From the NCBI GenBank assembly GCA_963790095.1, contig CAWBNO010000011.1, positions 1 to 64,000 of the forward strand: a DNA stretch of 64,000 nucleotides, in the 5' to 3' direction. Below, in pieces: positions 33,535-43,195 of the stretch; positions within the stretch are counted from its first letter, which is position 1; every line of letters starts with the position of its first letter. The translations under genes and the position numbers were made by a program. Origin of the DNA: JAAXQD01 sp963790095. Lineage in GTDB: Bacteria > Desulfobacterota > Desulfobacteria > Desulfobacterales > UBA11574. A model generated the notes under the pieces. The model made no database searches. It was not told the origin of the DNA and worked only from the letters and a program-made list of their open reading frames with translations.

Positions 33535-34524
33535 TTAAGATTCTTTTCTTTTACCCCATGCACGATCGATGGCAGGAGCAAGTTCTGCAAGATCGTTTTT
33601 CAATACGTAATCGTGTGCACCGGCGTCCATAATCACAACTGCATCTTCATAGGCAATGGCACCGGTTACAATGATGAATGGTACATCGAGCCGCTTCTCC
33701 GAAATTATACCCAACGCATCGAAGGGACTGAAGCCGGGCATCGAATTGTCACACAAGATAACATCCCATGAATCTTTGTCCAAGGCTTTGCTCATGGTTT
33801 CAGGGGTGTCCACCTGATGGTAAGTGGGGAGGTAGCCGTCTTTCTTCAATTGGCGGACCAGCAGCAAGACGTCATCTTCAGAGTCCTCGGCGATCAATAC
33901 GCGGATGGGTTTGTGCCGAAACTCCTTCTCCGGTGACGGGGATTCGTTCAACGCCAGCCAGTACCGATCCAGTTGACCGATAATTTCAGCGAGTTGGAGC
34001 GGGTCCACGGGTTTACGTACAAAACTATTGACCCCCAACCGGTAACAATCCGTTAGATCTCGACGATCCTCGGCAAACGTAAAGGCAACCAGAGGGATCA
34101 GATTCGTCCGCTCATCCTCGTGCAAATTCTTCAATACTTCCAGACTGTCTATTTTCTGAAGATTCATATCCAACAAAATAACGTGAGGCATTTTGCTCCG
34201 GTCACGATCCGAATAGATCCCGCTGCCAAACAAATAGTCAAGGGCTTCGGCCCCATCTCTTGCAACCACCAGCTCGTTTACAATATTATTTTTTTGGAAT
34301 GCTTCGAGCGCCACCCGTTCATCGTCGGGATTTTCGGTAACCAGCAGGATTGTTTTCGCATCTCTTGCGGCTCTTCTATTCTCGCCACTGCGTCTTTCAG
34401 GACCGGTGTAATTAGGATCGTCATACTGTCTTCGATCAAACTCCTTAACCACGTTCCCTTTGACAACTTTCTCCCGACGGTCCTTGTTGCTTTGCCAGAC
34501 ATAAATTTTGTTATCCGGTTCCAT
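33535..34524 (-). CDS. Tandem receiver-domain response regulator
   Basis: A 329-residue protein with two REC domains and no output domain. The first (about 58-190) has its phosphoacceptor in VILLDMNL and the GVNSFVRKP lysine region, resembling Rcp1-type single-domain regulators. The second (about 208-325) has VLIAEDSEDD, VILCDNSMPG and HDYVLKND. The N-terminal 55 residues are charged and contain DRRQYDDPNY and GPERRSGENRR, like the tiny arginine-rich proteins at 23832 and 24442. The start is the ATG at 34524 with an AAAGG site. It follows the PilZ gene (about 60 bases), so both may be in one signalling unit. Confidence 0.9.
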   Translation of the reverse strand: MEPDNKIYVWQSNKDRREKVVKGNVVKEFDRRQYDDPNYTGPERRSGENRRAARDAKTILLVTENPDDERVALEAFQKNNIVNELVVARDGAEALDYLFGSGIYSDRDRSKMPHVILLDMNLQKIDSLEVLKNLHEDERTNLIPLVAFTFAEDRRDLTDCYRLGVNSFVRKPVDPLQLAEIIGQLDRYWLALNESPSPEKEFRHKPIRVLIAEDSEDDVLLLVRQLKKDGYLPTYHQVDTPETMSKALDKDSWDVILCDNSMPGFSPFDALGIISEKRLDVPFIIVTGAIAYEDAVVIMDAGAHDYVLKNDLAELAPAIDRAWGKRKES

Positions 34525-34582
34525 ACCTTTGCCTTTCAATGTTATTCTTCACGAGCATCGTTTCGATGGTGCGACTTTCACT

Positions 34583-35143
34583 TCAATCAAGCCGCGGCAA
34601 TACCCCTATCAAATACAAAACCGTGCCGACGACGATAATGCCAAGGATGGTAAATACATAAGACAAGATTAGTTTTTTTTGTTGTTTTCGCCCTTGCTCG
34701 ATACTTTCTGCAGCCAGTTTTCTCTGTACCTGGACGAAGGTTTCATCGGTAAACCCGCATCGGATGCAACGGGTTGAGAGTCCATCGTTTCTCCGACCAC
34801 ACCCAGGACACGTCCAGGGTTCAATGGTCATCTCATCGGTCAGAACAACGTCTCCGGTCTCAAGGAACTCCACTCCAGTCTGAAACAGCCCGGAATCGTC
34901 TGTATTGGAATAAACGACTCGACCTTTGACAGTAAAAGATTTACGTTTAGCATCGACGGTCAACAGCAGAATATCTTGCCATTTAAACGCGTCGACAGTT
35001 TCCAGGAGGATACCCCCTTTACTGACGTTTATCGCCTTTCCGTTACCTTCTTTTATGGGGCTGCCATTATCGTCTATACAAACATAAGATATGGGGTCAT
35101 CTGTTTTGAATCTCGGATATTTTCTTCTGTCCGCAAAGGCCAT
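34583..35143 (-). CDS. PilZ domain protein with zinc ribbon and C-terminal membrane anchor
   Basis: A 186-residue protein. The N-terminal PilZ domain has the c-di-GMP-binding RRKYPRF (residues 6-12) and NVSKGGI (about 40-46) motifs. It is followed by a zinc ribbon CPGCG-(x)-CIRCG (about 112-130), a basic coiled stretch, and a C-terminal membrane segment (ILSYVFTILGIIVVGTVLYL). PilZ proteins sense c-di-GMP; this one would do so at the inner membrane. The ribbon between sensor and anchor is unusual. Followed by the response regulator. Confidence 0.88.
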   Translation of the reverse strand: MAFADRRKYPRFKTDDPISYVCIDDNGSPIKEGNGKAINVSKGGILLETVDAFKWQDILLLTVDAKRKSFTVKGRVVYSNTDDSGLFQTGVEFLETGDVVLTDEMTIEPWTCPGCGRRNDGLSTRCIRCGFTDETFVQVQRKLAAESIEQGRKQQKKLILSYVFTILGIIVVGTVLYLIGVLPRLD

Positions 35144-35783
35144 GTTTCTACCCCTTCTGGGTTCCGGGATGATCCATTATCCAGGATGGAAATATAGAAG
35201 ACGTTTAGCTGGGTCGCAACGAAAAAGGCGATTCAGCTGAATCGCCCTGTCCAAAGATTGTCGAGAAAATTTTAGAATCCCGCAAGGCCCTGCCGAAAGT
35301 CATCGTCTCCCGAAATGCCGTTGTTAACGCCGGGGCGTATCTTCTCGTTTTATTTAAATTTTGAAGAAACCCGGCCGAAAAGATGCACGCGCACCCGAGA
35401 ATGGCAATGGCATTAAATCTATGTGAAGCAAAAATCGTGCAAAAATTAACATTCCAACCAAAAAAACTTAATAATCTAAAAATATCAAACAGTTAAGTTT
35501 ATTATGAGAATCGATGGCCCCCAAAGGCATGATAATATTTGACAAAATTTGTCCTGTTTTTGACAGATTTTCACTTTTTTGGCGTCATTTCATCGGAAAC
35601 AAAAAACCCTTGAAGACAATTGGAAGTGGCATGCTGCAGAAGCAATTCCGCAGATTGACTCCGGAGAAATAGGTTTCGCGTTTAACAGGGCAAGCGCAGA
35701 GATTGCGAAAAAGGGCCGTTTCTGATTGGAAACATGAGAAGGCGCTGTTTGAACAAAAAAGCGGAAAGCTTGAGTTATAACCT
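35144..35783. other. 640-bp gap between PilZ and TPR genes
   Basis: Mostly AT-rich. A perfect 20-base palindrome, GGCGATTCAGCTGAATCGCC (35227-35246), is followed on the - strand by TTTTTC. A 32-codon frame on the - strand covers this palindrome but has no known relative and is not called. Nothing else is supported. Confidence 0.45.
35227..35246 (-). terminator. Possible - strand hairpin terminator
   Basis: A self-complementary 20-mer with five T following on the - strand. It could terminate a transcript from the TPR gene side (35784) or an unannotated RNA. Confidence 0.4.
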
Positions 35784-36416
35784 TTATTTTTTCTTCTTTT
35801 TTAAGTTTGTCAGCATGGTCCGCATGATGTCTATCATACGCTCGGATCCAATAGCTTCAAAAAGCGCCAAGCCTTTTTTATACATTTCTTCGGCTTGGTC
35901 AAACTGGTTTCGGATGCGGCAAATGTCTCCCAAGAAGCCGCAGGCGGTTGCCACAGCGCCATTGTTTTCAAGCACTTCTTCTATTTCTAAACTCTTGTTG
36001 AACATGTCCTCGGCTTGATCCAAATCACGACGCTCATAGTAGATTTCACCGAGCTTCCCGTAGGCCGTCCCCATCCCCGCCTTACGGTTCAGCGCCTGAT
36101 TGATTTCAAGGCATTTTTTGAACATGTCTTCGGCGCGTGCCAAATCGCTGCGCATCTGGTAAATCGCGCCCAAATATCCATAGTCTGATGCCATTCCCGC
36201 TTTATCATCCAGCGATTCTAAAATTTCCAAGCTCTTTTTGAACATCTCTTCGGCTTGATCCAGATAATCCACTGTTAGATAAATCGCACCCAGGTTACCG
36301 TAAGCGTCGGCCATGCCTTCCTTGTTCCCCAGTTTTTCTTCTGTTTCAAGTCTCTTTTTGTAACCTGCTTCGGCCTGTTCCAACTCGGTTCGGGATCTCG
36401 GGAGTATTCGCGGCAT
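35784..36416 (-). CDS. TPR-repeat protein
   Basis: A 210-residue protein made almost wholly of tetratricopeptide repeats of the 40-residue kinesin-light-chain-like spacing. The recurring unit is LDQAEEMFKKSLEI..KAGMASDYGYLG (four to five copies). No signal peptide or other domain is seen, so it is cytoplasmic and probably a protein-binding scaffold. AAAAGGAGA precedes the ATG. The partners are unknown. Low-complexity KKKKK end. Confidence 0.82.
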   Translation of the reverse strand: MPRILPRSRTELEQAEAGYKKRLETEEKLGNKEGMADAYGNLGAIYLTVDYLDQAEEMFKKSLEILESLDDKAGMASDYGYLGAIYQMRSDLARAEDMFKKCLEINQALNRKAGMGTAYGKLGEIYYERRDLDQAEDMFNKSLEIEEVLENNGAVATACGFLGDICRIRNQFDQAEEMYKKGLALFEAIGSERMIDIMRTMLTNLKKKKK

Positions 36417-36552
36417 TTTGTCATTCTCCTTTTTTGAATTCGATCATGTGCATCTTGACGGTATACCTCAAACAATATTTCGGCCTGAAGATAGAGATTG
36501 ATACCCTAATTGCGCAAAAACGGTCAAGGGCTTTCTGGGGGATCGCTGTGGC

Positions 36553-37527
36553 CTAACCAGATCGAGTGGCGCCGGAAGCTTTGAGCTTCCCCACCAGATA
36601 TCCGTCCATCAAAAGGTGTATCATATGATGCAATACGCATACAACAAGAGCCAGCCCGAATTCCGGAAAAAGGGAAACCTGTAAAATTATCGACAGGGGC
36701 AGGGTTTTTTGTCCGCCCATGAAAACGACACTTTCCCGCCGGCCTTTGCCAAGCTTCAACAGTCGAACCAAAAAACCGGCCCCGGCCAAAAGTATGCCGT
36801 GAAAGGTAAAAACTAGAAAAAAAACGATCCCCACCGATGGGCCGCTGTGGACGATGGCATCCCTTGCCTGGGACATGGCCATCCAGACGATGGCGAGGAC
36901 CAGACACTGGTTCAGCGTTTGCATTTTTAGGGCAACGCGATCCACAATGGTTTTTGTAAAATATTTTACGGTTAAACCCATGCAGAGGGGCAACAGCACA
37001 TAAAGGCCGATTTTGATCATGATTGCCGGCTTGTCGATATAAACCACCGTTGATCCGCCCACCAGATTTAACAACAGGGAAAGGACCACCGGTATGGTAA
37101 AAACGGCCAGCCCATTGGCCAGTATGGTGATGACCAGGGCCTGTGCCATATTGCCCCCTGCAGCGCCGGTCATAACCACACCGCTGCTCAATGTCGTGGG
37201 CATCACTGCCACCAGAAAAATTCCGATGATAACGCCGGTGTCCAGGGAGGTCGCCCCGAACAACGCCCCCACCGCCGGTGAAACCAGGAAAATGATGATC
37301 AAAGCAGCCGCGATACCCTTTACATCCATGAGTCCGGACCGTATCTGCCTGGCATTCAATGACAATCCGGAAAAAAAGAATATGAGTACAATCACGGCAT
37401 CGGGCCCCTGATGCATTTTGAACCACCGGCCGATCCCCGAAACAGTTTCGCTCATGTCCGCCACGGTTACGATGAAAACAAAAAGAAGCCCCATCAAAAA
37501 CCAGTATTTTTTGAGTAAACCCGACAC
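36553..37527 (-). CDS. Bile acid:sodium symporter (BASS) family transporter
   Basis: A 324-residue membrane protein with about nine to ten membrane segments and the SBF family pattern: LKKYWFLMGLLF start, IFFFSGLSLNARQI, and PTTLSSGVVMTGAAGGN in the crossover region. Known substrates of the family are organic acids and sulfated compounds; the substrate here is unknown. I choose the GTG at 37527 because GGAGAGG lies 10 bases upstream; the in-frame ATG at 37569 is the longer alternative (338 residues). Confidence 0.82.
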   Translation of the reverse strand: MSGLLKKYWFLMGLLFVFIVTVADMSETVSGIGRWFKMHQGPDAVIVLIFFFSGLSLNARQIRSGLMDVKGIAAALIIIFLVSPAVGALFGATSLDTGVIIGIFLVAVMPTTLSSGVVMTGAAGGNMAQALVITILANGLAVFTIPVVLSLLLNLVGGSTVVYIDKPAIMIKIGLYVLLPLCMGLTVKYFTKTIVDRVALKMQTLNQCLVLAIVWMAMSQARDAIVHSGPSVGIVFFLVFTFHGILLAGAGFLVRLLKLGKGRRESVVFMGGQKTLPLSIILQVSLFPEFGLALVVCVLHHMIHLLMDGYLVGKLKASGATRSG

Positions 37528-37569
37528 GCTATTGCACCCTCTCCATATTGCGAACTTTTCATCACCCAT

Positions 37570-38225
37570 TCAGGAAATATTGACGGTTTCGTAAAAAGTC
37601 TTTTGCTTGCGGAGCGAGCAAAATCAGACTTGTTACGAGTTCATCAATATTGTTTGCATTTAAATTTTCCTTAACATTTCAATTTCTTGGGAAAATTTCC
37701 GGTTCAAGCAAAAATTAAATCACACGTGAAGCTCATTTAAAACCAACGGATTTCATGGTTAACACCCTGTTGCCCCTAAAATGTTCTCCTTTTTTCTTGC
37801 ATTCATAACAGCTTGAATATGCAAATTCTATAAAAATACGTTTTCTTTACACAAATATTGTTATATGTAACCCCCGACCCGAAAAAGTCGCAAAAAAGGT
37901 TTTTGTCGCGAGAGTATTAACGCTCTAATATGTTTATGAAAATTTATTTTTCAACATTTCGAATTTTCAGGACCGATTCTCATATACTGACAGGACCTGC
38001 ATAAAATTGAACTTGATGAGATTTATTTATAACCATCAACGAGGATTCGAAAAAACGCATCCACAAATCTATATTCCACCACATATTGTATTAACATCGC
38101 CAAAATAATACCTTCCATTGTGTTTTTTCCTTTACAAGCAGATGATTTCCTGCTATTTTTTTTAGGATTAGACCTTACACAAAACATGGGGAACGGCAGA
38201 CAAATATTACAGGAGATTTAATTGC
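37570..38225. other. Gap upstream of smc
   Basis: The short repeat 37581-37647 lies at the left edge. The rest is AT-rich and should carry the smc promoter, but no clear signal could be picked. No gene is seen. Confidence 0.5.
37581..37647. repeat. Internally deleted copy of type 2 palindromic repeat
   Basis: It begins TGACGGTTTCGTAAAAAGTC and ends (A)CTTGTTACGAGTTCATCAA like the copies at 13252 and 14286, but the interior of about 125 bases is missing. The flanks ATAT..ATAT extend the symmetry. It is 67 bases long. Confidence 0.75.
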
Positions 38226-41200
38226 ATGAAACTTAAAAAGCTGGAAATAAACGGATTTAAATCCTTTGTTGAAAAAACCAGTGTTCAATTTCCCCCAGGT
38301 ATTTCTGCGGTTGTGGGTCCCAATGGTTGTGGCAAAAGCAATATTGTAGATGCAATAAAATGGGTTATGGGAGAGCAAAGTGTAAAGCAGCTCCGGGGAA
38401 AATCCATGGAAGATGTAATTTTTTCAGGCTCCAACGGGAAACCGGCATCGAACATGGCAGAGGTTTCACTGATCCTTGCCAACGACAACGGCACTGCCCC
38501 CGAAGAGCTTAAAGATTTTACGGAAATCATGTTAACCCGGCGTCTTTTCAGGTCCGGAGAAAGCAACTACTTCATCAACAAGCAGCCCTGCCGGTTGAAG
38601 GACATACATAATGTCTTTATGGGAAGCGGTCTGGGCGCAAAATCCTACGCCGTTATTCAGCAAGGAAACGTCGGCAAAATTACAGATGCCGGGCCCGAAG
38701 AAAGACGGGTTTTAATTGAAGAGGCTGCCGGAATTACACGGTACAAATCCCGCAAAAAAGAAGCGTTGAGTAAAGTCGAGGCAACCAACCAGAACATTCT
38801 ACGGGTTGCCGACATCATCTCTGAAATTAATCGTCAGATGACCGGCCTTAAACGGCAGGCCCGGAAAGCAGAACGTTATAAAAGATACCAGGGACGGATC
38901 AGAGAACTCGATATCTACCTGACCCTCCATTATTACGATGAATATACCCGCAACATCGACGAAGCCGATGCGCTGTTAAAAGACTTAAAAGATACCGATA
39001 TCGAACATTCATCCAGACTGAAAAAACTCGATGCTGAAGTTGAAAAAATCAAGCTCCAGAGAACGGAAAAAAATGAGAAAATCGCCGACCAAAAATCCCG
39101 AAAATTCGAAACACAGCGTCATATAGATCGAACCGAAAATGATCTGTCCCACCTCCACGAAGATGTGGAAAGACTCACCGACGAGTTCGGAGAGCTCGAA
39201 TCTGCCCGAAAAAACCTCGAAGAAAAAAACAGGGCGCTAATGGCCGAAGTCGCCCAGGTTGAAAGCCAAAATGTCAGTCTTTATGATGCAATAAAAACGG
39301 CAACGTCGACCATCGAAAAAGAACAATCGGTTGAACAAAAAATAAAAGATCAACTCTCGGCGTTGAATCAAGAACTTGAAACCTGCAAAGCAGACTTAAT
39401 GGACCTGGTGGCCCGGGAGGCACAATACAAAAACATCTATCAAAACGCCAACAGCAACAAGGAAGGCCTCAAAAGACGCCTAAAAATAATCCGTGAAGAA
39501 GAAGCCGCCACCAGCAAAAAGGTCGCCGGTCTCAGGGACAAAAAAAATAAGGCCCAAGCCCAGCTGGATGTATATAAAAAAGAAATCGAGGGTCTGAACG
39601 AACAGATCGACATCACCCGGAAACACCTCCAAGAAAAAACCAAAGCCCTTGGGGAGCAGGTCAAGATTGTTCAGACGTTGGATATCGAACGAAACAAGGC
39701 CAAATCATCCTATACCACTTTAAAGAAAATGGAAGACAATTTCGAGTGGTACAAGGACGGCGTCCGGGCCGTAATGAAAAGACACCGTATCAATAAAGAT
39801 GCCCTATCATCGAACACTTTGGAAGATAACGGCCATGATGGCATTTTAGGCCTCATGGCGGATATCGTTGAACCGAAACCTACCTTTGGAACCGCGGTGG
39901 AAGCAGCCCTGGGTGAATCCTTGCAGTACATCCTTACCCGGGATCAAAAGGCCGGTCGCGATGCCATCGACTATCTTCAGACCACCCGGTCGGGACGCAG
40001 CGGTTTTATCCCTGTTTCATCGATCAAAAGTACATCGTCAGACCCCAAAACCGGGCCTGATCCACAAAAAAAACTCCTGAACCATGTTTCCGTAAAGCAG
40101 GGTTTTGAAAAGATCGCAGAAGCACTTTTGGGGCATGTGGTGGTGACCACCGACATGGAAGAAGCCTTGGCGCTGTTTAACCGCAACGGCGTACTGCAGA
40201 CCGTTGTAACCAAAAACGGTGATTTAATCTCCCACCAGGGAATTATGGTCGGCGGAAGCAAAGACAAAATGTCCGGCATCCTGGCAAAAAAGCAGGAGCT
40301 CAAGGATGTCAAGTCCCAAATTAAAGATTTAACCCAAAACCTCGATACAGCCCGCTGCGAACAAAAAGACTTAGAGTCTGAAGTTTGGGATATGGAAAGT
40401 ACACTGCAAAAATTTCAAGAATCCAAAAATAAAGCGGCACAGGATGAAGTCGAAGCAGAAAAAAACCTATACAAAGCCACGGAAGATCTTAAAAACGTTC
40501 TTCGGCATCTTGAAATTGTCCGCCTGGAACACGAACAGCTTTTGGGTGAGGAGAACGATATCAATGAAGAAGTTGCAAAATACAACACAGCAGTGGCCGA
40601 GGTCGAAGCGCAAGTCAAAAATGCACAGGTCCTCGTCTCGGAAAAACTGGAACGAATCAGCGTTGTTTCATCTGAGCTGGAAGCGTTCAATCAGAACATT
40701 GTGGATCTCAAGCTAAACTTGACGGCGTTGAATGCCAAGCTGGAAAACAGCAATAACAGTTTAAGGCGACTCAAAGAATTCGAAAATGACGGGATACACC
40801 GAATCGAGCAGCTGGCCAGGGACCTGACCCTCAAACAACAGAAAAAAATCGTTTTAAAAGAAAAAATCAAAGAATTAGAACAGCGGCTTTCCGAACGGTA
40901 TGCGGATATGAAGGGACTCGAGCTAGCACTTGAAAATGAGGAAGCGGATTATCATGAAATCGATGCAAAACTAAAAGAAAGCGGTGAAATCATATCGGTG
41001 ATTCAAAGCGAACGTGAAGAAACCCTTCAGAAAACACGCCTGCTGGAACTTGAGCAATCCCAGCGACACATCAAACGGGAAAATCTTGGAAATCATCTGC
41101 AAGAAAGTTATCACACGCCCCTTCCGGTGCTTAAATCAGAGTTTGACGACTCCGCCATCAACACGAATTTATCCACAGATGCTATCGAAAGCGAACTCGA

Positions 41201-41831
41201 CCGGCTCAGAAAAAAAATTGCAAACATCGATGACGTTAATCTTGGTGCCATAAAGGAATACGAACAACTTAAAGAGCGCTTTAATTTTCTCAATGAACAA
41301 CGGGATGATCTCGAAAAAGCGGTCCAGGACCTTCACAAGGTCATCCGTAAAATAAACAGGATATCCAAAGAGCGATTTCTCAACACCTTCGATACGATCA
41401 ATAAAAAGTTGGAGGAAGTATTCCCCCGCCTGTTCGAAGGAGGATCGGCCCGCCTCGTCCTAACGGAACCCGAGGATCCCCTTGAAACCGGCGTGGAATT
41501 CATGATACACCCGCCTGGGAAAAAACTGACCCGAATGAGCCTCCTTTCCGGCGGCGAAAAAGCCCTTTCCGCCATCGCTTTGATCTTCTCCATCTTTTTA
41601 ATAAAGCCGGCTTGTTTTTGTCTCATGGACGAAATCGATGCCTCCCTCGACGATACCAATGTTTTCCGATTTAACGATCTATTGCAAATTATCGGAGAAA
41701 AATCCCAGATTATCATGATAACCCACAACAAGAGCTCCATGGAATTCGCCGAGACCCTGTTTGGTATCACCATGGAGAAAAAGGGTGTTTCTAAAGTTGT
41801 GTCGGTGAACTTTGAGCGGAAAGAGAATTGA
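38226..41831 (+). CDS. smc: Chromosome segregation protein SMC
   Basis: A 1201-residue SMC with Walker A GPNGCGKSNIVDAIKWVMGE (about 32-51), two long coiled coils around a hinge (about 515-680, with GILGLMADIVEP and the GRSGFIPVSS region), the C-terminal signature LLSGGEKALSAIAL and Walker B ACFCLMDEIDASLDD. SMC with ScpA and ScpB compacts and segregates chromosomes. Family length is normal. Its stop overlaps a TTG start for a short open frame (TTGA). Confidence 0.97.
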   Translation: MKLKKLEINGFKSFVEKTSVQFPPGISAVVGPNGCGKSNIVDAIKWVMGEQSVKQLRGKSMEDVIFSGSNGKPASNMAEVSLILANDNGTAPEELKDFTEIMLTRRLFRSGESNYFINKQPCRLKDIHNVFMGSGLGAKSYAVIQQGNVGKITDAGPEERRVLIEEAAGITRYKSRKKEALSKVEATNQNILRVADIISEINRQMTGLKRQARKAERYKRYQGRIRELDIYLTLHYYDEYTRNIDEADALLKDLKDTDIEHSSRLKKLDAEVEKIKLQRTEKNEKIADQKSRKFETQRHIDRTENDLSHLHEDVERLTDEFGELESARKNLEEKNRALMAEVAQVESQNVSLYDAIKTATSTIEKEQSVEQKIKDQLSALNQELETCKADLMDLVAREAQYKNIYQNANSNKEGLKRRLKIIREEEAATSKKVAGLRDKKNKAQAQLDVYKKEIEGLNEQIDITRKHLQEKTKALGEQVKIVQTLDIERNKAKSSYTTLKKMEDNFEWYKDGVRAVMKRHRINKDALSSNTLEDNGHDGILGLMADIVEPKPTFGTAVEAALGESLQYILTRDQKAGRDAIDYLQTTRSGRSGFIPVSSIKSTSSDPKTGPDPQKKLLNHVSVKQGFEKIAEALLGHVVVTTDMEEALALFNRNGVLQTVVTKNGDLISHQGIMVGGSKDKMSGILAKKQELKDVKSQIKDLTQNLDTARCEQKDLESEVWDMESTLQKFQESKNKAAQDEVEAEKNLYKATEDLKNVLRHLEIVRLEHEQLLGEENDINEEVAKYNTAVAEVEAQVKNAQVLVSEKLERISVVSSELEAFNQNIVDLKLNLTALNAKLENSNNSLRRLKEFENDGIHRIEQLARDLTLKQQKKIVLKEKIKELEQRLSERYADMKGLELALENEEADYHEIDAKLKESGEIISVIQSEREETLQKTRLLELEQSQRHIKRENLGNHLQESYHTPLPVLKSEFDDSAINTNLSTDAIESELDRLRKKIANIDDVNLGAIKEYEQLKERFNFLNEQRDDLEKAVQDLHKVIRKINRISKERFLNTFDTINKKLEEVFPRLFEGGSARLVLTEPEDPLETGVEFMIHPPGKKLTRMSLLSGGEKALSAIALIFSIFLIKPACFCLMDEIDASLDDTNVFRFNDLLQIIGEKSQIIMITHNKSSMEFAETLFGITMEKKGVSKVVSVNFERKEN

Positions 41832-41920
41832 CGAAAAGGCCGGACCGTCACCCCGACGGGTTTGACGGAAAACTGGAAAACCGGATGATCGATCAAATTC
41901 TTCTTGACAAGGAAGACTAA
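41828..41920 (+). CDS. Possible 30-residue peptide coupled to smc
   Basis: TTG at 41828 overlaps the smc stop codon as TTGA, and GGAAAGAG is upstream. It reads LTKRPDRHPDGFDGKLEN, then RMIDQILLDKED. The composition looks protein-like (charged, amphipathic end), but without comparison it may be chance. Confidence 0.3.
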   Translation: MTKRPDRHPDGFDGKLENRMIDQILLDKED

Positions 41921-42054
41921 ATATTCACAAATAACCCTTTTCTTTAAAAATCAACATTCCTGCACACCGGTATTCCATGGGTTAGGCAGAAACACCAATC
42001 CTTAACAAATCACATTGATATTTTTGAGTTGTAAAATTATAGAGATGAGCGATT

Positions 42055-43182
42055 ATGGCATTGAACTGGTTCAAAAAAAAGAAAGACAAACAGGAAGCGG
42101 CGGCAGGCACCGAACCGAAGCCCGACAACGTTCCGGAAGCATTGAACGCCGAAGACCACCCCGGGGATGAAGCCCTTGATCAGAACAACGGGACAGCGTC
42201 CGAAAACAAAGAAAACGAGCCGGCTCAAACGCCGGATCCCACAGAACCGCACCCCGAGTTGGATCTTCCTGAAAAATCAGGGGGATTTTTCAAACGCCTC
42301 AAAAGCGGTCTCTCAAAAACCCGCAAGCTTCTTTCCACCGACATTAACGACCTCTTTGCCGGCAACCGGAAAATCGACGACGAGCTGCTGGAGGACCTCG
42401 AAGAGCTCCTGATCACTTCAGACATTGGAGTTCAGACCACCCAAGACCTCATCGAAACCATTTCCAAAAAGTCTTCGAAAATATTCGGTCCCGACGAGCT
42501 CAAAGCAACGCTTAAAGAGAAGATTCTGGAATTGCTGAGCCTGGAACCCCCCACCCCTCGAGAAAATACGGATAAGCCCCATGTCATCATGGTCATCGGC
42601 GTCAATGGCGTCGGGAAGACCACCACCATCGGAAAACTGGCTTCCAGGGCTGCGTCTTCGGGGAAAAAAGTCATCCTGGTCGCCGCCGATACTTTCAGGG
42701 CGGCGGCAATAGAACAGCTCGACATATGGTCCCAGAGAGCCGGCGTTGACATCATAAAGCATAAAGAAAATTCCGACCCGGCCGCTGTATCATATGACGG
42801 GATTGAAGCTGCTGTTGCCAGGAATGCGGATATGGTACTGGTCGATACCGCAGGCAGAATTCACACAAAGGTCAATCTGATGGAGGAGCTCAAAAAGATT
42901 AAACGGACCATTTCAAAAAAACTTCCCGGCGCTCCCCATGAAGTTCTGCTGATTCTCGACGCCACCACCGGTCAGAACGCCTTGTCCCAGGCCAAACTGT
43001 TCAACGATGCCATCGAAGTCACAGGAATCGCCCTGACAAAACTCGATGGAACCGCCAAGGGCGGAATCGCCGTCAGTATTTGCAGCACCCTTGACATTCC
43101 GCTGAAATATATCGGCGTCGGAGAAAAAATCGAAGATCTCCAGGAATTCGATCCGGTTCAGTTTGTGGACGCGCTTTTCTAA
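42055..43182 (+). CDS. ftsY: Signal recognition particle receptor FtsY
   Basis: A 375-residue FtsY: an N-terminal acidic domain (about 15-80, rich in Glu, Asp, Pro), the N domain from about 85, and the GTPase domain with GVNGVGKTTTIGKLA (G1, about 178-192), DTFRAAAIEQL, DTAGRIHTKVNLMEEL and TKLDGTAKGG (about 322-331). It is the SRP receptor that delivers ribosomes to the membrane. It lies 220 bases after smc, an order seen in other bacteria. Confidence 0.97.
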   Translation: MALNWFKKKKDKQEAAAGTEPKPDNVPEALNAEDHPGDEALDQNNGTASENKENEPAQTPDPTEPHPELDLPEKSGGFFKRLKSGLSKTRKLLSTDINDLFAGNRKIDDELLEDLEELLITSDIGVQTTQDLIETISKKSSKIFGPDELKATLKEKILELLSLEPPTPRENTDKPHVIMVIGVNGVGKTTTIGKLASRAASSGKKVILVAADTFRAAAIEQLDIWSQRAGVDIIKHKENSDPAAVSYDGIEAAVARNADMVLVDTAGRIHTKVNLMEELKKIKRTISKKLPGAPHEVLLILDATTGQNALSQAKLFNDAIEVTGIALTKLDGTAKGGIAVSICSTLDIPLKYIGVGEKIEDLQEFDPVQFVDALF

Positions 43183-43195
43183 TAAAGAATCCGGG

